Positions 1 to 8,256 of a stretch of 64,000 nt of DNA are shown here, piece by piece. This stretch comes from Mobilibacterium timonense. GTDB lineage: Bacteria > Bacillota > Clostridia > Peptostreptococcales > Anaerovoracaceae. The position numbers and the translations under genes are program-made. Under the pieces are notes generated by a model. That model made no database searches. It was given only the letters and a program-made list of their open reading frames with translations, and was not told the origin of the DNA. Position 1 is the first letter of the stretch. Each line of letters starts with the position of its first letter. The DNA is taken from assembly GCF_900155555.1 (NCBI RefSeq), contig NZ_FUHN01000008.1:661242-725241 (forward strand), in the 5' to 3' direction.

Positions 1-1
1 T

Positions 2-1141
2 AAGGTAGTACTGCTCCTTGTGTCAGCACTCCTTCAGACGATAACATTGATCTCCATCATGTTGGCAGGAATACAGCAAACTTTTCCGGATAAATCAACT
101 GCTACCGTACAGATGATCTATTCAATAGCCGTGGGCGGCGGTGTCGTCGGAACCCTTTTCGCAGGAAAAGCGGCTTCCTTCATGACGAAGAAGAAATATC
201 TGCTCATCTGTCTGGCATTGAATCTTGTAGCGGGAGCGGTAGGATTCATATTCCACACTTCCTTTGTTATGCTGGCAGTAGCGTCGGCTCTTGTAGGTAT
301 CGGGACCGGATCGCTGCCGACGTTGACTGCAGCTATTATGGCTGAGTATTTTGAAGGCGAAGCAAGGGCGAAAATACTGAGTTATCAGGGCATAGCAGTT
401 GCGTTAGGGGGTATTGTATTCTCTGCGCTGGCTGGTGTTTGTGCGAAGATCGGATGGTATGGGGTTTTCCTGATATATTTCTCAAATGTTGTCATGTTTC
501 TTCTGACACTGTTCCTTCTGCCGGACGGAGAACTGGAAATTGCGGACAGATCTGAAAAAGTATCCATCATGAACAAGCACATTCTGCTTCTCCTTGCAAT
601 GCTGGCATTCATGGCACTCGCATACAATACTTTCGGAAACAACATATCTTTCCTTGTAACAGAGCTGAAGCTTGGAGATACGAGCACAACAGGATTTATA
701 ACATCAGTTCTCATGGGAGGAATGATCGTGGGAAGTGTTGCAGAACCTTATTGCTACAGAGTCCTGAAGAAATTCACATCGACCCTTGATATTACGCTGA
801 TGGCGTGCGGATTGCTGATTTGTGCGCTGGCACAGAATCTGGCGATGATCTACATTGGCTCAGCTGTGATCGGTGTTGGATTCGGAATGTATTCTCCATG
901 CATCTATTCATTTATGCCTGAGTGGTCAAAGCCGGGAATGATAACCATGACAATGGCTATCTACGCTATCGTTGATAAAGTCGTTACGATGCTGAATCCG
1001 GTGATTGTTACAAAGGCGGCAGCTATCATAGGAAATGGAGCACAGCCAAGATTTATGCTGGCTGTCGGAATAGCCGCAGTGGGCATCGTTATCTCCATTA
1101 TCGGAATGAAGACCATCGGAAGTGATGAGGTGGTGAACTAG
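2..1141 (+). CDS. MFS transporter, 5' end cut by window edge
   Basis: This is a major facilitator superfamily permease in the cytoplasmic membrane. The reading frame is open from the first codon in the window (position 2), so the true start probably lies upstream. A GTG at 20 could also serve, but it sits inside the first hydrophobic segment. The visible part is about 380 residues with roughly 11-12 hydrophobic segments. A GTLFAGKAA-type loop followed by basic residues (KKK) between helices 2 and 3 is typical of MFS motif A. A long loop after helix 6 (ELEIADRSEK) separates the two halves. It is followed after 15 bp by a second sugar-cation-symporter-like gene, so the two probably share an operon. 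The substrate cannot be read from the sequence. Confidence 0.8.
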   Translation, partial: KVVLLLVSALLQTITLISIMLAGIQQTFPDKSTATVQMIYSIAVGGGVVGTLFAGKAASFMTKKKYLLICLALNLVAGAVGFIFHTSFVMLAVASALVGIGTGSLPTLTAAIMAEYFEGEARAKILSYQGIAVALGGIVFSALAGVCAKIGWYGVFLIYFSNVVMFLLTLFLLPDGELEIADRSEKVSIMNKHILLLLAMLAFMALAYNTFGNNISFLVTELKLGDTSTTGFITSVLMGGMIVGSVAEPYCYRVLKKFTSTLDITLMACGLLICALAQNLAMIYIGSAVIGVGFGMYSPCIYSFMPEWSKPGMITMTMAIYAIVDKVVTMLNPVIVTKAAAIIGNGAQPRFMLAVGIAAVGIVISIIGMKTIGSDEVVN

Positions 1142-1156
1142 GAGATCACTGGTATC

Positions 1157-2509
1157 ATGAAACAAAGGCTGACCAACACAGTAAAATTCATATACGGCAC
1201 GGGAGATGTCGCCTCAAATCTCGTATGGACCACGGTAGGGTCATTTCTGACGATGTATTATACAGATGTGGCATTGATCAGTGCAGCAACTGTAGGTACG
1301 CTTATGCTCGTGAGCAGGATCCTTGACGGTATAACCGACCTGACGATGGGATGGATTATCGACAGGACCAGGAGCCGTTTCGGGAAGGCACGACCGTGGC
1401 TGATAGCCTCTGCTCCGGTGCTGTGTTTGCTTCTGGTAATGGTGTTTTCTGTACCATCGGGAGTTAAGATAAATGAAAAAGTAGTTTACGCGACTGTCAC
1501 ATATGTATTGATATGCGCTGTTGCCTATACCGCATCAAATCTTTCATATTCCATAATGTGTAATCTTATGACAAGGAATATTGAAGAGCGTAATCAGATG
1601 AATACTATAAGGTTCATAATGGCCTTCCTGACTCAGTTGTTTGTAAACAGTTATACAGTGATCTGGGTGGACAGGTTGGGCGGCGGCAGCGCTGGCTGGA
1701 CAAGGCTTATGATCATATATGCTGCTGTAGCTATGGCCATTTTTGGACTTGTGTTCGTCTTCTGCAAAGAGGATCCTGAAATGCTCGATGAGCAGAATTC
1801 AGCTGAAAAGATGAAACTCCAGATCAAGGATATTCTACAGGGTCTGATGAATGGAAAACATTATATGATTCTGGCGCTTGGAATATATGTGTGCTTTTAC
1901 ATGCAGCTCATTCTGATGAACAGCTCCATGGTGTATTTCGCCAGGGATGTGCTTGGGAAGAAAGAAATGACCATAAGTTTGACGATGTTCATGCTCATTC
2001 CAAGTCTTCTGATGCTGCCTTTTGTTCCGAAACTTGCAAGGCGCTTCGGAGTCCACAGAACTTTGTCCTTAGGGTATCTGTTCGGGATCATAGGTCCGGG
2101 AGTGGTGTGGTTCAGCAATGGTGACCTGCATCTAATATTTGCAGGACGTATTCTTTACGGGATCAACCAGGCACTGGTCGCTCCCCTGGTTCAGACCAAG
2201 GTATCTCAGATGGCAGATTATAACTGCATTATAAACAACGGTATGCCTCTGATCGGGGTGACAAATTCAGTCACGAGCTTCGGTGTAAAGATCGGAGTTG
2301 GTCTGGGAGGCGCCATGGTGGGCTGGCTGCTTCAGGTGGGTCAGTATCAGGCAACAGCGGCAGTACAGAATTCTTCGGCACTGGCAATGGAAAATGCGCT
2401 GTTTTCAATAATTCCGTGTGTGTTCGGAGTGCTTTGTTTCCTGTTGAATCTTGGCTGGGACATTGGAAAAGCTTTTGATCAGGCCAGAAGTGATCTTGAA
2501 ATGAAATAG
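1157..2509 (+). CDS. GPH-family (MelB-like) sugar:cation symporter
   Basis: This 450-residue membrane protein looks like a member of the glycoside-pentoside-hexuronide:cation symporter family, which imports glycosides or related solutes with Na+ or H+. The N-terminus has the family signature: YGTGDVASNLVW, then YYTDV, then SRILDGITDLTMGWIIDRTRSRFGKARPW, where the Asp residues of helix 2 coordinate the cation in MelB. About 12 hydrophobic segments are present, with a central hydrophilic loop around residues 210-235. The start is the ATG after GGAGATCACTGGTATC. It lies 15 bp after the upstream MFS gene and is followed by an intrinsic terminator, so it closes that operon. Base composition is more AT-rich than the genes that follow. 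Substrate is unknown. Confidence 0.85.
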   Translation: MKQRLTNTVKFIYGTGDVASNLVWTTVGSFLTMYYTDVALISAATVGTLMLVSRILDGITDLTMGWIIDRTRSRFGKARPWLIASAPVLCLLLVMVFSVPSGVKINEKVVYATVTYVLICAVAYTASNLSYSIMCNLMTRNIEERNQMNTIRFIMAFLTQLFVNSYTVIWVDRLGGGSAGWTRLMIIYAAVAMAIFGLVFVFCKEDPEMLDEQNSAEKMKLQIKDILQGLMNGKHYMILALGIYVCFYMQLILMNSSMVYFARDVLGKKEMTISLTMFMLIPSLLMLPFVPKLARRFGVHRTLSLGYLFGIIGPGVVWFSNGDLHLIFAGRILYGINQALVAPLVQTKVSQMADYNCIINNGMPLIGVTNSVTSFGVKIGVGLGGAMVGWLLQVGQYQATAAVQNSSALAMENALFSIIPCVFGVLCFLLNLGWDIGKAFDQARSDLEMK

Positions 2510-2552
2510 AATATACATTTGATATAATCTCCCCCCTGCCACTGACATAGAA

Positions 2553-2582
2553 CGCTGCCCTTGCGATGGGCGGCGCTTTTTT
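2553..2582 (+). terminator. Intrinsic terminator after the transporter pair
   Basis: CGCTGCCC pairs with GGGCGGCG (one G-T pair) across a 7-nt loop, followed by six T residues. Confidence 0.75.
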
Positions 2583-2617
2583 GTGTCAGAAAAAATGTTA
2601 TAAGAGGCGGATAAATC

Positions 2618-2646
2618 TTAATAATTGCGGCTTTCTGTGGTAAAAT
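2618..2646 (+). promoter_or_regulatory. Probable sigma-A promoter, extended -10 type
   Basis: TTAATA (2618-2623) is followed by a 17-nt spacer and TAAAAT (2641-2646), preceded by TGTGG, giving an extended -10 element. It lies about 130 nt upstream of the next gene's chosen start. The same TGGTAAAAT core is seen near 6560 and 39560, and on the minus strand near 22600. Confidence 0.4.
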
Positions 2647-2774
2647 CCATGCTGTCGTGGAATGCATTTTCGCGGTTTTTGAAACATTTCGCGGGTGCTT
2701 CTGTAACATTTGCCGGGACCCCGGCAGAACGAAACGATTTTTTGCATGATACTTCTGTTGGAACAAGAGAATTA

Positions 2775-3422
2775 ATGAAAATGACTAAAGAAGAACTGAT
2801 CGCCCTGGCCATGGAACCTCCTGAGGACCAGGACGTGTACTACTGCAACCTGCCGCTGATGAAGAAATACGCCACTGAATGGATGGAGTCGCACCCCAGG
2901 TGGAAGAGACTGCGGATACTGATCTTCCTGTCTTTTGTGGTGTCCGCCTTCATCATATGGTTCGGGCTGGACCACTCCGGAAACGGCACAGGTCTTCACG
3001 GACAGCTGCCTCTGCACCTTTCGATCTGGGCATCTGTGGCCGTGATCTGGCTTGTCACCAACGGCGTGTATAAGATATGCAAGCCTCCTTTCAAGGGCAT
3101 CCACAGCGTGCGCATACAGCTCTCAGACCAGGGCTTTCACTACATCTACCAGATCGGCATGCACCTGAACTCCTACTTCATCCCAGACGACGAGATAAAA
3201 AAGATCGTCTACGACGGCCAGGCCCACGCCATGTACATCGAGGGCAGGGGGCGCCAGGTGAGGATAAAACGAAACGGCGCAGATGAGACAGAACTCGACC
3301 ACATCTACGTCCTCATGCCGTACGACAAGTACGATGTGGCCGACATGCTGGACCCTTACGGGGATCTGGCGGAGATGAAGCCGGGCACCCTCAGGGAAAA
3401 GTTTGCCGCCGACGGCAGATAA
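2775..3422 (+). CDS. Membrane protein of unknown function, YcxB/PH-like C-terminus
   Basis: I do not recognise a specific family. From the ATG at 2775 the protein is 215 residues. The open frame extends to a TTG at 2625, but that start lies upstream of the putative promoter's -10 element (2641-2646), so it was rejected. An ATG at 2781 is also possible. The N-terminal 55 residues are acidic and soluble. Two hydrophobic segments follow (about residues 58-76 and 90-112), separated by a short polar loop. The C-terminal 100 residues look like a beta-rich bacterial PH/YcxB-type domain (IHSVRIQLSDQGFHY, YFIPDDEIKKIVY, YIEGRGRQVRIKR). It precedes tcdA by about 90 bp in the same direction. Function is unknown. 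Confidence 0.6.
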   Translation: MKMTKEELIALAMEPPEDQDVYYCNLPLMKKYATEWMESHPRWKRLRILIFLSFVVSAFIIWFGLDHSGNGTGLHGQLPLHLSIWASVAVIWLVTNGVYKICKPPFKGIHSVRIQLSDQGFHYIYQIGMHLNSYFIPDDEIKKIVYDGQAHAMYIEGRGRQVRIKRNGADETELDHIYVLMPYDKYDVADMLDPYGDLAEMKPGTLREKFAADGR

Positions 3423-3514
3423 GTCATCACGGTTGGTGTGCGGGTCACAGTCCGGCAGATGGCGGGCCGAAGACATTAGGGCCTGCCTCCGACAAAGAGT
3501 CATGGGAGAGAATT

Positions 3515-4243
3515 ATGGAAAAAGATGATCAGCTTCAGCGCACTGAGATGCTCCTCGGAAAAGAGGCTCTGGAAAAGCTCAGGCGCTCAAGGGTAGCGGT
3601 TTTTGGCGTCGGAGGAGTCGGCGGTTTTGCGGTGGAGGCCCTCGCCCGCACAGGCATCGGGGCCCTCGAGCTCGTAGACCGTGATGTGGTGAGTCTGACA
3701 AACCTGAACCGTCAGATACTGGCTACCCACGAAACCATAGGCAGGGACAAGGTGGATGTGGCAGTGGAAAGGGTCCGCGCCATCGATCCGTCGATCCGGG
3801 TCACCGGCCGCAAGTGCTTCTATCTGCCGGAGACGGCAGACCAGTTCGACTTTTCCGGGTACGACTACGTCGTCGACGCGGTGGACACGGTCAAGGCAAA
3901 AATAGACATCATCGTCAGAGCGACGGAAGCGGGGGTGCCCGTCATTAGCAGCATGGGCGCCGGAAACAAGCTGGATCCGACGCAGTTCCGTGTCGCGGAC
4001 ATCTACAAGACCTCCATGGATCCGCTGGCGAAAGTGCTGCGGAAGGAGCTCAGAAAGAGAGGCGTGAAAAGACTGAAGGTGGTCTATTCTCCTGAGAAGC
4101 CCCTGACACCGGGAGACCCGGGAGAGGAGCCGGCGCCGGGGAAGAGGACAACGCCCGGGAGCATAGCCTTTGTACCTTCTGTGGCAGGTCTGGTGATCGC
4201 CGGAGAGGTGGTGAAGGACCTGGCCGGGATACGGAGAAGGTAG
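3515..4243 (+). CDS. tcdA: tRNA threonylcarbamoyladenosine dehydratase
   Basis: TcdA (CsdL/YgdL) is an E1-like enzyme that uses ATP to cyclise the t6A37 modification of ANN-decoding tRNAs to the ct6A form. The 242-residue length is normal for the family. The nucleotide-binding GVGGVGGFAVEALARTG motif is at about residues 29-45. It is followed by the E1-like LVDRDVVSLTNLNRQ segment, the GRDKVDVAVERVRAIDP segment and DYVVDAVDTVKAK. The MGAGNKLDPTQF region and the C-terminal GSIAFVPSVAG stretch are also family features. A Pro/Gly/Glu-rich insert (about residues 190-212, PLTPGDPGEEPAPGKR) is longer than usual. The start ATG follows GGGAGAG. It stands alone between the unknown membrane gene and the phosphate symporter. 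Confidence 0.93.
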   Translation: MEKDDQLQRTEMLLGKEALEKLRRSRVAVFGVGGVGGFAVEALARTGIGALELVDRDVVSLTNLNRQILATHETIGRDKVDVAVERVRAIDPSIRVTGRKCFYLPETADQFDFSGYDYVVDAVDTVKAKIDIIVRATEAGVPVISSMGAGNKLDPTQFRVADIYKTSMDPLAKVLRKELRKRGVKRLKVVYSPEKPLTPGDPGEEPAPGKRTTPGSIAFVPSVAGLVIAGEVVKDLAGIRRR

Positions 4244-4270
4244 CAGTCAGGGGGATTTTGCCCTGTCGTC

Positions 4271-4320
4271 TGCGAAGAATGTTAAATCCAGGTTACAAAA
4301 AGGTTAGAATAAAGTAAAAT
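4271..4320 (+). promoter_or_regulatory. Pho-box-like 11-bp repeats overlapping a promoter
   Basis: TTAAAT (4282), TTACAA (4293) and TTAGAA (4304) occur at exact 11-bp spacing. A weaker TGCGAA (4271) is in the same phase, and so is the likely -10 element TAAAAT (4315-4320). TTACAA is 16 nt from that -10 and could double as the -35. Tandem TTAACA-like hexamers with a 5-bp gap are the known PhoP binding pattern in Firmicutes. The downstream gene is a phosphate symporter, so control by phosphate limitation is inferred. Confidence 0.55.
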
Positions 4321-4341
4321 CTAAAGGATCGGGAGGATCAC

Positions 4342-4389
4342 ATGGATCAGAAAAATCGGAAGAGCCGAAAAAGAAAGAGTGACGAGTGA
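4342..4389 (+). CDS. Possible 15-residue basic upstream peptide, coupled to the symporter
   Basis: ATG at 4342 sits 7 nt after a good GGGAGG ribosome-binding site. It opens a 15-codon ORF encoding MDQKNRKSRKRKSDE, with 7 Lys/Arg of 15. Its TGA (4387-4389) overlaps the symporter's ATG (4389), forming TGATG. The symporter itself has only a weak Shine-Dalgarno sequence, so its translation may depend on re-initiation after this peptide. The alternative is a remnant of an N-terminal extension. Confidence 0.45.
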   Translation: MDQKNRKSRKRKSDE

Positions 4390-6251
4390 TGGATCTATTT
4401 TACAGAATCGTAAGCCTGCTGGGAGGTCTGGCCCTTTTCCTGTACGGGATGAGGGTCATGGGAGACGGACTGAAATCCGGATCGGGAACGGCGATGAAGG
4501 CCGCCCTGGCAAAGGTCACAGACAGACCGTTCAAGGGATTCATACTGGGGTTGATCGTGACCTGTATGATACAGAGCTCCACGGCGGCGATAGTTCTTAC
4601 CGTCGGACTGGTAGGCGCGGGATTCCTCACGTTCAGGCAGTCCATCGGCATAGTTCTGGGGGCGAACGTGGGAACGACCATCACGGCCCAGATCATAAGG
4701 CTCATGGACGTAAACGCCTCTTCCGGGAGCATACTCTTTTTCTTTAAATCCGACAACCTTGCGCCGATGGCCCTGATCGCCGGCATCATCATGATAATGT
4801 TCGTGAACAGGAGAGCTGCAAAGACGGCGGGGACGATACTGATGGGATTTGGTATTCTGTTCGTCGGACTGATGAACATGAGCGCTTCTGTTGCGCAGAT
4901 GGGCGACACACTCAGCCACCTGCTGGTATCATTCGAGGATAATCCTGCGCTGGGCTTCGGGGCTGGTGTCCTGGTCACGGGCATCATACAGAGCTCTTCC
5001 GCTGTAGTAGGAATACTTCAGTCGATCGCCAGCACGGTGGGAATAAAGTTCTGCGCTGTTTTTCCTGTGATCATCGGCGTAGACATCGGCGACTGCATCA
5101 CCACTTACCTGGTCTGCCGCATCGGAGCAAAGCCTGAGCAGATCAGGACGGCCCTCGTACACGTAATGTACAACGTGGTGGCCTCCACCATGCTGTTTAT
5201 CACAGTGGGGATACTGAGGGCGACGGGCGTGCTTGACGACCACATCTGGTACATGACACTTCATGCGGGCGGAGTGGCCAACGTCCACGGGCTTTTCAAG
5301 CTCATCCCGGCCCTGATCCTGCTCCCTTCGGCGAACCTTTTCGCGAAAGCCGCAGAGGCCATCGTCAAGGACAAGCCGGAAGATCCGGAAGACCTGGAGA
5401 TCAAGGCCAACCTGAGAAAGCTGGACATGCGCCTCGTGACCAATCCGACCATGGCTCTTGGCGAGTGCAACAAGCTCATCGACAACATGGCACAGGTCGC
5501 TCTCCACAATTATCAGGCCTGCATCCAGCAGATGACCAGCTTCGACGAGAAGAGGCAGGAGAGGATCGCCGAAAGGGAAAACATGCTGGATACCATGGCG
5601 GATGCGGCGAATCAGTACGTTGTCGCCGTATCCCCTTACGTTACTCTGGAGTCGGACAAGAGGGCTCAGAACTATCAGCTGAGGGCGCTGGTGTGCTTTG
5701 AGCGCATCGGAGACCTGTCCGTCAACATCACTGACTACATCGCGAACCTCAAGGAGGCGGGAAAAAAGTTCACTCCTTATGCGGAGCGTGAGCTCGAGGT
5801 CGCCATGGATGCGGTCCATACGATCCTTGAGATGGGGGCAAAGGCTTCCCGCGAGGACGATCCGGAGCTTGCCTGGAACGTGGAGCCCCTGGAAGAGGCC
5901 ATCGACGAGCTGGTGGAGAGCATCCAGGGCCGTCACATGGACAGGATGACGAAGGGCATCTGCGACGTGTTCAACGGTATCCAGTTCCAGAACATCATGC
6001 TGAATCTGGAGCGGATATCGGACCAGTGCTCAGACCTTGCGGTATACCTGCTGGGTCGCCATGATCCAGAGATCGTCGGCAACGAGCACAAGTACCTCCA
6101 CGATCTGCACCACAGCAACGATAAGAGATACATGGAGTGCTTCCAGAAATACTACGACAGATACTTCGGAGAACTCGGCGAGATCCCATCGGGTGTGACG
6201 GCAGAGGCCGGTGAGCAGCCTGGAGGGAGCCTCGAACCTGCTTCGGTCTGA
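4389..6251 (+). CDS. Na+/phosphate cotransporter with PhoU-like C-terminus
   Basis: This NptA/YjbB-type sodium-dependent phosphate transporter of the cytoplasmic membrane has 620 residues from the ATG at 4389. Two inverted Na/Pi-cotransporter repeats are visible. Each has the hallmark glutamine-serine stretch: TCMIQSSTAAIVLTVGLVGAG near residue 57 and TGIIQSSSAVVGILQS near residue 200. Residues from about 330 to 585 form a soluble helical PhoU-like domain (MALGECNKLIDNMAQ, ALVCFERIGDLSVNI, NIMLNLERISDQCSDLA), typical of the long members of this family. The gene follows a Pho-box-like promoter and a coupled 15-codon ORF, and is closed by the terminator at 6320. An in-frame GTG three bases upstream is a less likely start. 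The last 20 residues are low complexity. Confidence 0.92.
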   Translation: MDLFYRIVSLLGGLALFLYGMRVMGDGLKSGSGTAMKAALAKVTDRPFKGFILGLIVTCMIQSSTAAIVLTVGLVGAGFLTFRQSIGIVLGANVGTTITAQIIRLMDVNASSGSILFFFKSDNLAPMALIAGIIMIMFVNRRAAKTAGTILMGFGILFVGLMNMSASVAQMGDTLSHLLVSFEDNPALGFGAGVLVTGIIQSSSAVVGILQSIASTVGIKFCAVFPVIIGVDIGDCITTYLVCRIGAKPEQIRTALVHVMYNVVASTMLFITVGILRATGVLDDHIWYMTLHAGGVANVHGLFKLIPALILLPSANLFAKAAEAIVKDKPEDPEDLEIKANLRKLDMRLVTNPTMALGECNKLIDNMAQVALHNYQACIQQMTSFDEKRQERIAERENMLDTMADAANQYVVAVSPYVTLESDKRAQNYQLRALVCFERIGDLSVNITDYIANLKEAGKKFTPYAERELEVAMDAVHTILEMGAKASREDDPELAWNVEPLEEAIDELVESIQGRHMDRMTKGICDVFNGIQFQNIMLNLERISDQCSDLAVYLLGRHDPEIVGNEHKYLHDLHHSNDKRYMECFQKYYDRYFGELGEIPSGVTAEAGEQPGGSLEPASV

Positions 6252-6319
6252 GCCCGATCTGGGGATGTTCCTCAGGAAGCCGGGAGATCTGCTATCCAAA
6301 GATACGACCAGTAATATAC

Positions 6320-6358
6320 GATCCCGAGATCCATTGAGACCTCGGGATCTTGTTTTTT
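6320..6358 (+). terminator. Intrinsic terminator after the phosphate symporter
   Basis: GATCCCGAG pairs perfectly with CTCGGGATC (9 bp) across a 12-nt loop, followed by TTGTTTTTT. Confidence 0.85.
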
Positions 6359-6385
6359 GCGGCGGTCAGGCGGCCCCGGACCGCC

Positions 6386-6429
6386 GCATCAACGCTGCAT
6401 CAACGCTGCATCAACGTCGCATCAAAACG
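6386..6429. repeat. 11-bp tandem repeat, about four copies
   Basis: GCATCAACGCT is repeated twice exactly and twice with changes (GCATCAACGTC, GCATCAAAACG). It lies in the 394-bp non-coding stretch between the phosphate symporter and nhaC. Apart from this repeat, the terminator at 6320 and the promoter near 6557, I see nothing else in that stretch. Confidence 0.7.
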
Positions 6430-6556
6430 CGTGTCAACGAGAAACGTCCCTGGTGACACACCGCAGGCTGGGGCGCCATATGCAAATAAATTTCCGTAAT
6501 TATGAATAAAAATACAAAATTAATTCCCGGTTTTGTGGTCTCATTACACATTACTA

Positions 6557-6565
6557 TGGTAAAAT
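6557..6565 (+). promoter_or_regulatory. Candidate extended -10 promoter for nhaC
   Basis: TATGGTAAAAT carries a TGG-TAAAAT extended -10 element. No good -35 hexamer is present 16-18 nt upstream, as can occur with extended -10 promoters. The nhaC start is about 80 nt downstream. Confidence 0.35.
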
Positions 6566-6645
6566 GAGTGATAAATTCGTCAGAAAGAACATCATTCCAG
6601 ATGATGAAGGTTATTAACCATAACATCCAAAAGGAGATATAGTAT

Positions 6646-8124
6646 ATGAACAAGTCCAGAAATATGCAGCCGAGGAAGCCGGCCCTGTGGCACGCCCTTT
6701 TGTCCTTCGGCGTGCTGATAGTGGTCATGAGCGTGGGGATAGCCGTCTTTGAGGTGGATCCTCACATCCCTATGTTCATCGGGGTCATCTTTGCATGCTG
6801 CATGGCATTGTATCTGGGAAACAGCTGGAACTCCATCGAGCAGATGATGATCGAGGGGATCTCCAAGGCCATGCAATCCATACTGATCCTGGCCATCGTG
6901 GGAATGATGATAGGCGTGTGGCTCCTTTCCGGCACCATCCCTACCATGATCTACTACGGGCTGAAGCTGCTTTCCCCGTCCGTATTCCTGCCTGCCACAG
7001 TGCTGATCTGCTCCATTACATCCCTGGCCACAGGAACGTCCTGGGGCACCATGGGGACCATGGGACTGGCACTCATGGGCATCGGCCACGGTCTGGGCAT
7101 GCCGGTAGGTCCGACGGCGGGAGCCATTCTTGCGGGAGCCTATTTCGGAGACAAGATGTCGCCACTCTCTGACACCACTAACCTGGCGCCGGCAATGGCG
7201 GGCACAGACGTTTTCACACACGTGAAGTTCATGCTCAAATCCACAATGGTGGCCTACGCCATAACACTGGTGTTCTTCGGCGTATACGGATTCCGCCACA
7301 CGGCCCAGGGCGCAGTCGATACCAGCCAGGTGACGGAGCTCATGAACGGTCTCAAGGACACCTTCAACATCAATCCGCTGCTGTTCATCCCGCCTCTGGT
7401 GGTCATCCTGGCCATCGCCCTCAAGATGCCGGCGATCCCGGGAATAACCCTGGGGCTGATATCCGCGGCGATACTGGCGCCGATCCTCCAGAGCGGCATG
7501 CCGGTCTACAGTGAAGACCTCACGTTTCTCCACACAGGCGTGACGTTCGGAGACATCCTCACGGCCGCGAGAAACGGCTTTTTCTGCAAGACGGACGTGA
7601 AGGCACTGAACTCCCTCCTCACCACGGGAGGCCTGATGAACATGTCATCGTCCATACTCATGACCATCATAGCCATGATGTTCGGCGGAGTGATGGAAGG
7701 CTCCGGTCAGCTTGAGGTCATCATCAACGCCATCACCAAGGTGGTGAAGTCCGCCGTCGGCCTCATCGCCGCCACGGAGATCACATGCATACTCTCCAAT
7801 ATCGTCATGCCTGAGCAGTACATCTCCATCCTGGTACCTGGAAGGATGTACGCCTCCGCATACCGCAAGAAGGGCCTCCACCCGAAGACCCTTTCCAACG
7901 CTCTGGAGTCCGCAGGCACAGTCACATCGCCGCTCGTTCCGTGGAACACCTGCGGCATGTTCATAGCCGCCACTCTGGGAGTGACCACGAGCGTCTACGC
8001 CCCGTGGGCGATCTTCAACTACATAATGCCTCTGTGCACGCTCGTGATGGCCTTCTTCGGAGTGACAGTGGCCTACATGACGCCGGAGGAGCTGGCGAAG
8101 GCAGATGCAGGAGAAGTTGTATAG
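6646..8124 (+). CDS. nhaC: NhaC-family Na+/H+ (or organic acid/Na+) antiporter
   Basis: This 492-residue polytopic membrane protein belongs to the NhaC antiporter family (ion-transporter superfamily), which exchanges Na+ for H+ or, in MleN-type members, malate/H+ for lactate/Na+. Supporting features are the N-terminal HALLSFGVLIVVMSVGIAVF helix, the GTSWGTMGTMGLALMGIG segment near residue 125, and GDKMSPLSDTTNLAPAMAG near residue 165. The last two are hallmark family motifs. About eleven hydrophobic segments are seen. Near residue 425 LVPWNTCGMFIA matches the conserved LxPWNT motif. The start follows AAAAGGAGATATAGT, a strong ribosome-binding site. It is monocistronic between a terminator upstream and the three-gene operon downstream. 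The substrate cannot be settled from sequence. Confidence 0.9.
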   Translation: MNKSRNMQPRKPALWHALLSFGVLIVVMSVGIAVFEVDPHIPMFIGVIFACCMALYLGNSWNSIEQMMIEGISKAMQSILILAIVGMMIGVWLLSGTIPTMIYYGLKLLSPSVFLPATVLICSITSLATGTSWGTMGTMGLALMGIGHGLGMPVGPTAGAILAGAYFGDKMSPLSDTTNLAPAMAGTDVFTHVKFMLKSTMVAYAITLVFFGVYGFRHTAQGAVDTSQVTELMNGLKDTFNINPLLFIPPLVVILAIALKMPAIPGITLGLISAAILAPILQSGMPVYSEDLTFLHTGVTFGDILTAARNGFFCKTDVKALNSLLTTGGLMNMSSSILMTIIAMMFGGVMEGSGQLEVIINAITKVVKSAVGLIAATEITCILSNIVMPEQYISILVPGRMYASAYRKKGLHPKTLSNALESAGTVTSPLVPWNTCGMFIAATLGVTTSVYAPWAIFNYIMPLCTLVMAFFGVTVAYMTPEELAKADAGEVV

Positions 8125-8256
8125 AAAAAGAGTTATAATTAAATGACCGCGGCAGCAGAGGCAGGCGGGGATGCCGGCAGATATCGCGGCAGTGCCGGGC
8201 CTCACGCCCGGAAAAGACATTATTGAATATCCACAGATTGCGGGGGACAGAAAAAA

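Noticed and set aside
4929..5936. 335-codon minus-strand open frame inside the phosphate symporter
   Set aside because: Antisense to a conserved transporter, with no independent support.
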